NCBI RefSeq assembly: GCF_017431965.1
Contig: NZ_JAFRKB010000050.1
Span: forward strand, 1-56,076
DNA from: Methanobrevibacter sp.
Lineage (GTDB): Archaea > Methanobacteriota > Methanobacteria > Methanobacteriales > Methanobacteriaceae
Direction of reading: 5' to 3'
DNA length: 56,076 nucleotides
Part shown: piece after piece, positions 8,347-17,597 of the stretch
Layout of the letters: the number at the start of each line of letters is the position of its first letter
Numbering within the stretch: position 1 is the first letter of the stretch
Translations under genes and position numbers: made by a program
Notes under the pieces: generated by a model
Databases searched by the model: none
What the model saw: the letters and a program-made list of their open reading frames with translations, nothing else
What the model was told of the DNA's origin: nothing

Positions 8347-11300
8347 ATGAACGTTATAGTACAAAAATATTATGATGATTTGATAAATTCTTTTGATTTT
8401 CCCACATCCATATCTCCTGATGTTAAGGGTAATCAAGTTCATTATGAATTAATGTCAATTCCGTATAATGCTGAAATCAAAGAATTAAAAAGAAAATATG
8501 ATTTTTCAAGAAATAACTTATTCTTATCAATTTTTTTATTTAATCTAGTTAAATTCTCATTTTCAAAAGACATATTGGTTGGGTATAATAAACAGGCTGC
8601 AGGATATCATTTTAACACTGATTTGTCTGTAGAAGATTATATCTATGATTTCAAATCCCAATTTAAGGATTTTCCTGAATATGATGATTTGGATTTTGAA
8701 AGTGAAATATTGTTTACAAATAATGATTATGATAAAGAGGATTATAAATTCATCTTTTCATACGATTCTGAGGAAATAACTGTTGAATATGATTCCTCAT
8801 ATTATTCCAGGGAAATAATTGATGCGTTTTTAAATGCGTTCAATGTTTTAATTGGCAAGTTCAATGATGCTCCTGAAGAGTTATTGAAGAATGTTTCCAT
8901 TGTCGAAAACCTTGATTTTGATGAGGGTTTTGAAGTTGAGCTGGCAAATGAAGGAATAATCAATAAGATATTTGAAAATGCGGTTAGTGAAAATCCTGAT
9001 AAGTTGATTCTCTATACTGAAGATGGGGAATTCACATACTCACAACTCAATAAAAAGGCTAATAGGATTGCTAATGCATTACTTAAAAGGGGTCTTAAAG
9101 TTGAAGACAGAGTAATGCTTATGATGAGGCGTAACAGTGATTTAATTGCCAGTGTGCTTGGAACCGTTAAAGCGGGTGGTGCATTCATTCCTATTGACCC
9201 GAATTATCCTAAGCACAGAATTGATCAAATGCTTGAAGACAGTGACTCACAATTTGTCATAACCAATAAGGATGTTACATATGAAGGCGAAAACGGAGTT
9301 CATGTATCTGAACTGCTTGAAGAAAATGATGAATCTAATCCGAACGTTGAATTAACTCCGGATAACTTATGTTTCTTGATTTATACCTCAGGGTCCACCG
9401 GAAAACCGAAGGGGGTAATGATTACTCATAGGGGTATTTCAAATTATATTGCAAATCATCCGGAAAATGTTCCAATCTATGAACTCAATAGGAAATGTTC
9501 CAAATTCGTATCAATTTCCATGATTTCATTCATTGTGTTCTTAAGAGAAATCTTCGGAACAATTCTCAATGGATTGCCTGTTGTATTTACAAACGATGAG
9601 CAACTTGTAAATCCTTTGGAATTTTATAAGCTATTTAAAAAACACAATGCTGATGCATTCGGTGGAACTCCAACAAGACTGATTGAATATTTAAGCATTA
9701 AAGAAATTCAGGAATTGGTAAATAAATGTAAGGTCATAGTTGTTGGGGGAGAGGGTTTCCCTCCAATATTATATGATAGATTAAGGGAGTTCACCGATGC
9801 GGATATTTACAACTCTTATGGACCGACAGAAGTTACAATTGCTTCCCACTATAAGTTAATTGACAGCAATGTGATTACCGCAGGATGGAAGATGCTGAAT
9901 GTTGTTGATAAGATAATGGACATTGACGGCAATCAGCTGCCCCCACATGTTCCTGGTGAAGTCTATGTTGGTGGAGCGGGAATAGCCAGAGGATACATCA
10001 ACAATCCGGAACAGACAGCAAAAGTGTTCATGACTCTAAATGGAATTCCGTATTACAATACTGGGGATTTATGTAAAAAGGATGAACATGGTGAACTGTA
10101 TGTTATGGGCCGTAATGATGGTCAAATCAAGCTTAGAGGATTGAGAATTGAACCTTCTGAAATCGAAACATTGATTGCAAGATTTGAAAACGTTTTAATT
10201 ACAAAGGTATTGATTAAGAAGGTAAACAATACTGACTATCTTTGCGCTTATTTCACAGCAACAGAAGAAATCAACATTGAAGATTTAAAACAGCACTTAT
10301 TGGATAGCTTGCCGGCATATATGCTGCCGTCATTCTTCATACAAATGGATGAATTCCCAAAAACACCAAATGGCAAGACTGACTTTAAGAATTTGCCTGA
10401 TCCTCACATTGATTTGGATGCATTCGTAGAGCCTTCAAATGATATTGAACAGGGAATATTCGATATAGTTTCTGATTTGTTAGGTACAAGCGAGTTTGGA
10501 GTAAATACAGATTTATTTAAGGTTGGTTTGACTTCATTGTCTGTAGTGCAGCTGGTTTCAGCGGTTTATGAGAAATTCAACACTCAATTGATGGTTACTG
10601 AAGTAATGAAATACAAAAGCATTGATAATATCGCTAAGCAGATTACTTTTGATGAGGAAGAATCAGATGAGTTGCAGGAATTGTACCCATTAACCCAAAA
10701 TCAACTGGGAGTGTATTTCGACTGTTTGAAAAATCCTGAAAAAGTCTCTTATAACCTTCCTAAAAAGATGGAGTTTTCATCTGCGATTGATGCAGAGAAA
10801 CTTAAGGAGTCAATCTGCAAAGCTATTGACAATCACCCATATCTGAAAACAAAAATCGTGATGAATGAAGGTGAAGTCTATCAACAAAGAAGAGATGTAA
10901 AAATCGATGATTTAATTGAAATTGTTGATGATGTGGATATCGATGACTTTTTAAGACCATTCAACCTTGAAGAGGATTTCTTATTCAGATTTAAGATAGT
11001 CGATAATTCCATTTTAATTGCAAATTTCCACCATATACTTGTGGACGGAACTTCATTGAATATACTATTTGATGAGATTGCAAAAAGTTATGATGGTGTC
11101 GATTATGAGATAGAGGAAATTGATGGTTTTGAATATTCATTAAATGAAGTAAAAATAGAGGAATCTTCATTATATAAGGAATCAGAGCTATTTTTCTTTA
11201 ATAAAATTAAAGAATTTGATGAAGCTACCTTAATGACTCCTGATTTAAGCGGGGATGAGGATATTGGTGTTGGTTTGGCGGAAAGTCTTTATTTGGATAA

Positions 11301-14300
11301 GGATGAAATTGACGGATACTGTAATAAATTATCAATCAGTCAAAATAATCTATTCTTAGCAACAACCGCTTTTGTATTGTCTAAATTTGCTTATAATAAG
11401 GATTTGTTAATTGCAACAATTACCAATGGTAGATTCAATCCAAATCAACAAAAAACATTGGCAATGATGGTTAAAACATTGCCCTTGGCTTTAAATCTAA
11501 ATTCTGATTTGACTATTGCCGAATTCTTTGAGTATATCAATAAAGAATGGTTTGATGTATTGGCTCATTCATCATATCCTTTGACAAAAATTTCAGACGA
11601 ATACGGCATTCTTCCGGAATTCTTCTACGCATATCACGGTAAGATAATCAATGATATTGAAATTAATGGCGAGACTGTCAAAAGGGAATCCTTCAATGAG
11701 GACAATCTTAAATTTAAAGTTAATTTAAATGTAGTTGAACATGATGGAAAATACGATGTTTCTGTGAGGTATAATGATCAGTTATATTCTCCGGAATTAA
11801 TTCAAACATTTTTAAACAGCTTTTCTGTTGTTGTAGATAAATTTGCAAGTTTGAATCCTGAAACTCAATTAAAGAACATTTCCATTGTTGAAGAAAGCAT
11901 GGAATTATCTGCGGATGATTTGCAATATGATGAAATAGAAGAGCACAGACTAAATAAGATATTTGAAAAACAAGTTGAACTCCATCATGATAAGGTTATT
12001 CTATATGCAACTGATGGACAGTTTACATATGGTGAATTAAACGAAAAAGCCAACAGAATAGCCCATAGTCTCATTAAAAAAGGTGTTGGTCCTGAAGATA
12101 GGGTAATGTTCATTTTGAACAGGGACAGCAATGTGATGGCATCAGTATTCGGTATTTTAAAATCTGGTGCAGCATTCATTCCGGTCGATTCGGAATATCC
12201 TGCAGAAAGGATTGAACATGTTTTAACTGATAGTGAGTCAAAATTCATAATTGTTGATGATGTAATCGATAAAAAGGGTATTGACTTATCAGAATATGAA
12301 GATAACTTATTGGATGTAAATGAGTTGCTTGAGGAGACAGATGTGTCTAATCCGGATCCGGATGTAAGTGCTGATAATATGGCGTATCTCATTTACACAT
12401 CAGGTTCAACAGGACTTCCAAAAGGAGTAATTCTGGAGCATGGAAACATAGCAAACTTTGTTTACCCTGATCCTAGAAATGTTTGTACATATGAATTGGT
12501 GCACAATCTTGAAAAAGAGGATTATAAGGTATTGTCCACAACAACTGTGGCTTTTGATGTGTTCCAGCAGGAATTGATGGGTTCGCTGCTTAACGGTGTT
12601 CCATTGGTATTTGCAAATGATACTGAATATAAAGACCCAATTGAAATGATGGACTTAATTCATAGAAGTGGTGCGAATGTTTATATAGCCACTCCTTCAC
12701 GTTTGCTGCAATATTTGGAAATTGAAGCAATGCAGGAAACAATGTATGGATTTAAAGCTTATATTTGTGCGGGAGAGCCATTCTCACCAAGATTATATGA
12801 ATTGCTTTCACAGAATTCAAAGGGTAAAATCTTTAATATGTATGGGCCAACCGAGACAACCGTTTACTGTAATGGTGCTCTGCTTGAAAGCCCAGATATT
12901 TCCATCGGTAAGGAACTGTTTAATGTACATGAGTTTATTATGGATGCGGATTCAAATCCTTTGCCTCCAAATGTCATTGGTGAATTATTCATTGCAGGAA
13001 AAGGCGTTTCAAGAGAATATCTAAACCGCCCTGAGAAAAATGCCGAAAGCTATGAAATTATTAATGGAATTAGATGCTATCATTCAGGGGACTTTGCTAA
13101 AGTTACTGAAAACAGGGAATTCTATGTATTCGGCAGAATGGATAACCAGATTAAACTCAGAGGTTTAAGAATAGAAATCGGTGAAATAGAGGCAGGCATA
13201 GCCAAGTATCCTGGAATTAAATCTGTAGCAGTTGTTGTTCGCGAAATCAAAGGAAATGACCATTTATGCGCTTACTTTACAGTTAATGATAAGTATAGGG
13301 ATAGAAATCGTGAAGAAAATGGATATTCCATTGATATTGAGGATTTAAAAGCAACATTGGCTGAAAAATTAGTATATTATATGGTTCCAACGGTTTATAT
13401 GGAATTGGATGATATGCCTCAAACATTGAATGGAAAAACCGACTTGAGGAATTTGCCGGATCCTGTATTAATCACAGAATATGTTGCTCCGGAAAATGAA
13501 GTTGAAGCATTCTTTGCAAACCTATTTGCAGAAATTTTAGGTCTGGATGAGGTAAGCGTCACTGATAATTTCTTTGAAATTGGTGGTACTTCGTTACTCG
13601 TAACTAAAATAACAATGGAAGCCTTAAATAAGGAATATGAATTAAGTTATGGTGATGTCTTTAAAAATCCAACTCCAAGACTGCTTTCAGAATTCATTTC
13701 AGCCAGTGACATGTCTGAATCCAGTGATGAAATCAAATATGATTATTCAAAAATCAATAATATGCTAAAGAAAAACAATCTTGAATCTATGGTTAATGGA
13801 AATCTGGATGATGATTTGGGCAATATTTTATTAACAGGAGCAACAGGATTTTTAGGTATTCATGTTTTAAAGACTCTTTTACAAAGCGAAAAGGGAAAAA
13901 TCTATTGTTTTATAAGATCTAGAGGTGATTTATCTGGTTTGGATAGACTTAAATCTTTAGGATTCTATTATTTTGCGGATATATTTAATGATAAGGTATT
14001 TGATGAAAGAATTGAAGTGATTGAAGGAGATATCACTGACTTCAAGTACTTTGAGGATATTATTTCCATCAACATTGACACTGTCATAAATTGTGCCGCA
14101 AATGTAAAGCATTTCTCCTCAGGAACCGATATTGAGGATATCAATTTTGGCGGAGTGCTTAACGGATTGAAATTTGCCAAAATGAAAAACGCGAAATATG
14201 TTCAGGTTTCAACATACAGTGTTGCAGGTGAAAGTATTAATAATTTCCCACCATTGGATGTTGGTTTTACTGAAAATGATTTGTTCATTGGTCAAGGAAT

Positions 14301-14919
14301 CGATAATCAATATCTCAACAGTAAATTTTTAGCAGAGCGAGCAGTACTTGAAGCAGCCATAAATGATGATTTGGATGTAAAGATAATGAGGGTAGGTAAC
14401 CTGATGGCCAGAAGCTCAGACAGTGAATTCCAAATCAATTTCGAATCTAACGGTTTCATCAACCGTTTAAAAGCATTCGTTACAATGGGCAAAATGCCAT
14501 ATGCTATGCTATCAAATAATGTGGAATTCAGTCAAATTGACATAACTGCAAAATCAATTGTTGAATTGGCTAAAACACCAAAAGAATGTGTTGTTTTCCA
14601 CCCGTATAATTCCCATAATATTACTTTTGCAGATATAATTGAAATCATAAGGCCTTTAGGTTTAAATATAGAGCCTTGTGAAGATGATGAATATGAAATC
14701 GCTTTAAAAGAAGCATTGGCTGATAAATCTAAACAGGAAGGAGTTTCTGGATTAATTACTTCAATCGGTTCAGGTAAAGTTAAAAAGCAATGGATTTCTG
14801 TTGAAAATAAATACACTACTCAGGTCCTATATCGTTTAGGCATTAACTGGCCTTTGATTTCTGAAAAATACATATATGACTTTGTTAAATATTTACTTGA
14901 CTTAGATTTCTTTAGTTAA
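8347..14919 (+). CDS. Nonribosomal peptide synthetase: (half C)-A-T-C-A-T-reductase
   Basis: 2190 residues, dimodular. Residues 1-~195 match only the C-terminal lobe of a condensation domain (no HHxxxDG). A1 spans ~205-690, with LIYTSGSTGKPKG at ~344 and NGKTD Lys677. The position equal to the amino-group-binding Asp235 of GrsA is Ile396 (FIVFLRE), so A1 may not take a standard alpha-amino acid. T1 has GLTSL with Ser730. C2 (~778-1190) is complete with HHILVDG (His895, His896, Asp900). A2 (~1202-1710) keeps Asp1404 and Lys1697. T2 has FEIGGTSL with Ser1749. The C-terminal ~370 residues form a thioester reductase: GATGFLG (1831-1837), Thr1956, and Tyr1989/Lys1993 in YLNSK. The product should be released as an aldehyde or alcohol. 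By-eye specificity codes: A1 I-V-R-G-V-G-S-I-A-K; A2 D-V-Q-I-I-A-M-V-Y-K. I match neither to a known substrate. Confidence 0.95.
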   Translation: MNVIVQKYYDDLINSFDFPTSISPDVKGNQVHYELMSIPYNAEIKELKRKYDFSRNNLFLSIFLFNLVKFSFSKDILVGYNKQAAGYHFNTDLSVEDYIYDFKSQFKDFPEYDDLDFESEILFTNNDYDKEDYKFIFSYDSEEITVEYDSSYYSREIIDAFLNAFNVLIGKFNDAPEELLKNVSIVENLDFDEGFEVELANEGIINKIFENAVSENPDKLILYTEDGEFTYSQLNKKANRIANALLKRGLKVEDRVMLMMRRNSDLIASVLGTVKAGGAFIPIDPNYPKHRIDQMLEDSDSQFVITNKDVTYEGENGVHVSELLEENDESNPNVELTPDNLCFLIYTSGSTGKPKGVMITHRGISNYIANHPENVPIYELNRKCSKFVSISMISFIVFLREIFGTILNGLPVVFTNDEQLVNPLEFYKLFKKHNADAFGGTPTRLIEYLSIKEIQELVNKCKVIVVGGEGFPPILYDRLREFTDADIYNSYGPTEVTIASHYKLIDSNVITAGWKMLNVVDKIMDIDGNQLPPHVPGEVYVGGAGIARGYINNPEQTAKVFMTLNGIPYYNTGDLCKKDEHGELYVMGRNDGQIKLRGLRIEPSEIETLIARFENVLITKVLIKKVNNTDYLCAYFTATEEINIEDLKQHLLDSLPAYMLPSFFIQMDEFPKTPNGKTDFKNLPDPHIDLDAFVEPSNDIEQGIFDIVSDLLGTSEFGVNTDLFKVGLTSLSVVQLVSAVYEKFNTQLMVTEVMKYKSIDNIAKQITFDEEESDELQELYPLTQNQLGVYFDCLKNPEKVSYNLPKKMEFSSAIDAEKLKESICKAIDNHPYLKTKIVMNEGEVYQQRRDVKIDDLIEIVDDVDIDDFLRPFNLEEDFLFRFKIVDNSILIANFHHILVDGTSLNILFDEIAKSYDGVDYEIEEIDGFEYSLNEVKIEESSLYKESELFFFNKIKEFDEATLMTPDLSGDEDIGVGLAESLYLDKDEIDGYCNKLSISQNNLFLATTAFVLSKFAYNKDLLIATITNGRFNPNQQKTLAMMVKTLPLALNLNSDLTIAEFFEYINKEWFDVLAHSSYPLTKISDEYGILPEFFYAYHGKIINDIEINGETVKRESFNEDNLKFKVNLNVVEHDGKYDVSVRYNDQLYSPELIQTFLNSFSVVVDKFASLNPETQLKNISIVEESMELSADDLQYDEIEEHRLNKIFEKQVELHHDKVILYATDGQFTYGELNEKANRIAHSLIKKGVGPEDRVMFILNRDSNVMASVFGILKSGAAFIPVDSEYPAERIEHVLTDSESKFIIVDDVIDKKGIDLSEYEDNLLDVNELLEETDVSNPDPDVSADNMAYLIYTSGSTGLPKGVILEHGNIANFVYPDPRNVCTYELVHNLEKEDYKVLSTTTVAFDVFQQELMGSLLNGVPLVFANDTEYKDPIEMMDLIHRSGANVYIATPSRLLQYLEIEAMQETMYGFKAYICAGEPFSPRLYELLSQNSKGKIFNMYGPTETTVYCNGALLESPDISIGKELFNVHEFIMDADSNPLPPNVIGELFIAGKGVSREYLNRPEKNAESYEIINGIRCYHSGDFAKVTENREFYVFGRMDNQIKLRGLRIEIGEIEAGIAKYPGIKSVAVVVREIKGNDHLCAYFTVNDKYRDRNREENGYSIDIEDLKATLAEKLVYYMVPTVYMELDDMPQTLNGKTDLRNLPDPVLITEYVAPENEVEAFFANLFAEILGLDEVSVTDNFFEIGGTSLLVTKITMEALNKEYELSYGDVFKNPTPRLLSEFISASDMSESSDEIKYDYSKINNMLKKNNLESMVNGNLDDDLGNILLTGATGFLGIHVLKTLLQSEKGKIYCFIRSRGDLSGLDRLKSLGFYYFADIFNDKVFDERIEVIEGDITDFKYFEDIISINIDTVINCAANVKHFSSGTDIEDINFGGVLNGLKFAKMKNAKYVQVSTYSVAGESINNFPPLDVGFTENDLFIGQGIDNQYLNSKFLAERAVLEAAINDDLDVKIMRVGNLMARSSDSEFQINFESNGFINRLKAFVTMGKMPYAMLSNNVEFSQIDITAKSIVELAKTPKECVVFHPYNSHNITFADIIEIIRPLGLNIEPCEDDEYEIALKEALADKSKQEGVSGLITSIGSGKVKKQWISVENKYTTQVLYRLGINWPLISEKYIYDFVKYLLDLDFFS

Positions 14920-14943
14920 AGAATATGATGAAAAGGTGATTTG

Positions 14944-15870
14944 ATGGTAAAAGGATTTTATTTAATCAGTTCAACTAATAATGATGAAGAACAATTAAAA
15001 AGGAAAGAAAATGAAGTTGGATACTTTAAAAGAATGTACAAGGATGTCGACATTGAATTGATGTGTTTTGAAGACATCATTCCAATTGCTAAAAGTGATT
15101 TCAATGGCAAAATACTTTTAACTGATGGGGAAGTTGACTGTCCTGATTTTGTTTATGTGCGTGCATATGATTTGGGAGATAAGCAATATCACCTCAATGC
15201 AGTTTTGAACATGTTCAAAAGTTTGGGGGTATTATGTGTTAATGATGCCGAAACAAAGGCAATCACCTCAGATAAATTGTTGACAATGCATAAGGCAATG
15301 TCAGTCTGTAAGTTTATTAAAATACCTAAAACCATTCTTGTCACTCCTGAAATAAGTGCTTCAAAAATAGGTGAAATCATTGGTTTTCCAGTGGTTATAA
15401 AGGTCATGCACGGAAGTAAAGCGCAGGGAGTTACATTAATTAACACAGAAGAGGAATTGGAAAATCTATTGAATATTGTTTTTGCCGCACCGTTTGATGA
15501 TCAAATAATGGCGCAGGAAGCCATACTGTCCTCTAAAGGCAGAGATTTAAGGCTGATATTCGGTTTCGGTAAATTGATTGTTAGTTATGTCAGGATTAAT
15601 GAAGGCAGTTTCACTTCAAATCTGGCCACCGGAGGATACGCTGAAGAAGTTGACATTCCTGATGAATTACTTGAAGACGCATTAAGATTTGTAGAAGCCA
15701 TTGACTTAAAATTCGGTAGTGTTGATTTCCTATTCGGAGAAAACGAAAATGAATTCTATTTATGTGAAGCAAATTCCACAATCGGTTTGGGCGGTATTGT
15801 GAGCGCCTTTGAAAATGATGATGAAGAGGATGAGTATCTTTTAAAATTTAAGGATGCTCTGCCATTTTAG
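14944..15870 (+). CDS. ATP-grasp ligase, RimK-like (first of two)
   Basis: 308 residues. A pre-ATP-grasp domain (1-~95) precedes an ATP-grasp fold: GFPVVIKVMHGSKAQGV (nucleotide-binding Lys), GRDLRLIFGFG, FTSNLATGGYAE (small loop with conserved Asn) and FYLCEANSTIG, where Glu and Asn bind Mg. RimK-like enzymes ligate a carboxylate to an amine through an acyl phosphate, so it could add an amino acid to the NRPS product or to a peptide. Start ATG 14944 is 3 bases after GGTGAT, spacing that recurs in this cluster (a TTG at 14941 is in frame). It follows the NRPS stop by 24 bases and is about 300 residues like its paralogue at 17598. Confidence 0.88.
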   Translation: MVKGFYLISSTNNDEEQLKRKENEVGYFKRMYKDVDIELMCFEDIIPIAKSDFNGKILLTDGEVDCPDFVYVRAYDLGDKQYHLNAVLNMFKSLGVLCVNDAETKAITSDKLLTMHKAMSVCKFIKIPKTILVTPEISASKIGEIIGFPVVIKVMHGSKAQGVTLINTEEELENLLNIVFAAPFDDQIMAQEAILSSKGRDLRLIFGFGKLIVSYVRINEGSFTSNLATGGYAEEVDIPDELLEDALRFVEAIDLKFGSVDFLFGENENEFYLCEANSTIGLGGIVSAFENDDEEDEYLLKFKDALPF

Positions 15871-15884
15871 ATATGGGTGAATGA

Positions 15885-17588
15885 ATGTTATATGAAGAAA
15901 TATTGTCTTTAAGCGATAAGGAAGCGTTAATAAAATGGATTGAGTTGGGTTCTAAATGCGGCCAAACTCAAGAAGAAGTGTTAATGAGTATTCTGGATTA
16001 TGCAAAAGATACAGAATACGGGAAAAAGCACGATTTTGAAAACATCAAATCAATTGAGGACTTTCAAAATAAAATCCCCTTCAATGAATATGGCGATCTT
16101 GAGGAATATATAGAAAGAATGGCCGACGGCGAAAAGGATATTCTATTTCAGGGAGTAACAGAGTTTTTCATATCTACTTCAGGAACAACCGGAAAATCCA
16201 AAAAGATTCCTGAAAGCCATGAAAGTTCCTTAGCCAAAAAAGCAGTTTTAAAACTGAGAAATGCATTTTTGGGAAAAACCCTTTTAGGAAATATTAGGGA
16301 ATCTAAAAAGTTCATGAAATTGGTAAAAGATAAGGGGATTGATTTAACTGAGGGCAATATTTCCAGTATAATGGGTCATGTCCATTATTATTCAGTAACT
16401 TCAGCTATTCCGAATAGAAAAACAAAGGGTGGCATAGATATAGGATTTGCATCTGGAAAAACTTTTGAGACTTCTGAATTTACAAATTATTTATCTTATC
16501 CTAAAGAATTGATGGGATTGGCTGATGGTGAAGCAACAATGTATTTGACAATGCTTTTTTCTTTAAGATATGATGATGTTGTTTTAGTAACTTCAAATAA
16601 TGCAGGACGCTTTTATGCTCGTGTTAAATATGCTCAGGAACATGCAGAAGAAATAATCAACGATTTAAAAAACGGAACCATTTCAGAAAGACTAAACATA
16701 AGTTCCAGTGAAAGGGAATTGTTTGAAAATTACATGGAACCCCATGTCGAAAGAGCTAATGAATTGGAAGATTTGCTTAATAGGGGACGAGAATATTTCA
16801 TTCCCAAATATTACTGGCCATATCTGTTCATTGCCCGTTTTTGGTTATCCGGTTCTGTAGGAGTAAACGTTGATAAGGTAAGGCCTTATTTTGATGATGA
16901 TGTGTTTTATTTCGATATTGGGTATGGTGCAAGTGAAGGGAAACTCAATATCCCGATGTCTAATGAAATGACTTATGGAACATTGGCCACCAGCTCCATA
17001 TTCTTTGAATTCATCCCAGTTGGCAGTGATGAAGTATTAACTGCCGATGAACTGGAAGATGGAGGAGAATACGAAATAATTCTAACAAATTATGCGGGAC
17101 TCTACAGATATCCTTTGCATGACATTGTTAAAGTTAAGGGATTCTTTGGAAACACTCCAAATATAGAATTCTTATCCAAATCCAGAGAAATATTAAATAT
17201 CGCTCAAGAAAAGCTTCCGGCTTCACAGGTTCTGGATAATCTAAATGAATTTTTAACAGAAAATGGATATCGCTTGCGTCAGGCTCAGATTTATCCTAAT
17301 AACGAACAGTTACATTATGACATTTTCATTGAGATGGAGGATTTAAAAATTGATGATATCAGCTTAACTGAACTTTCAGCCGATTTTGACAATTTGCTTC
17401 GTGAAGATGCCGAATTATATGACAGAAATAGAAAATTCGAATCATTAAACCAATTGCAATTATATTTGATGAAAGAGGGATGGCAAAGTCATTTATATGA
17501 TTTAAGGGAAGAAAAGGGAGCTCCAAGATCTCAAATTAAATTGGATGCTGTAATAAAAGAAAAGCCCGAAGAGGAATGGTTAATTTAA
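15885..17588 (+). CDS. GH3-like acyl-acid amidosynthetase (first of two)
   Basis: 567 residues of the GH3 family, in the ANL adenylating superfamily. Plant GH3 enzymes adenylate an acyl acid such as indole-acetate or jasmonate and conjugate it to an amino acid. The three ATP/AMP motifs can be seen: STSGTTGKSKKIPESH (~97), YGASEGKLNIP (~350) and YRYPLHDIVKV (~408). The catalytic lysine region near the C-terminus (GAPRSQIKLDAV) is also of GH3 type. GGTGA precedes ATG by 4 bases and the gene starts 14 bases after the ATP-grasp stop. In this setting it could N-acylate an amino acid or amidate the NRPS product. The N-terminal DTEYGKKHDFENI pattern is also typical of microbial GH3 proteins. Confidence 0.88.
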   Translation: MLYEEILSLSDKEALIKWIELGSKCGQTQEEVLMSILDYAKDTEYGKKHDFENIKSIEDFQNKIPFNEYGDLEEYIERMADGEKDILFQGVTEFFISTSGTTGKSKKIPESHESSLAKKAVLKLRNAFLGKTLLGNIRESKKFMKLVKDKGIDLTEGNISSIMGHVHYYSVTSAIPNRKTKGGIDIGFASGKTFETSEFTNYLSYPKELMGLADGEATMYLTMLFSLRYDDVVLVTSNNAGRFYARVKYAQEHAEEIINDLKNGTISERLNISSSERELFENYMEPHVERANELEDLLNRGREYFIPKYYWPYLFIARFWLSGSVGVNVDKVRPYFDDDVFYFDIGYGASEGKLNIPMSNEMTYGTLATSSIFFEFIPVGSDEVLTADELEDGGEYEIILTNYAGLYRYPLHDIVKVKGFFGNTPNIEFLSKSREILNIAQEKLPASQVLDNLNEFLTENGYRLRQAQIYPNNEQLHYDIFIEMEDLKIDDISLTELSADFDNLLREDAELYDRNRKFESLNQLQLYLMKEGWQSHLYDLREEKGAPRSQIKLDAVIKEKPEEEWLI

Positions 17589-17597
17589 GGTGATAAC

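Noticed and set aside
12722..13024. Open frame of 100 codons inside the NRPS, same strand
   Set aside because: Fully within the second adenylation domain in another frame; Cys/His-rich composition without a family match.
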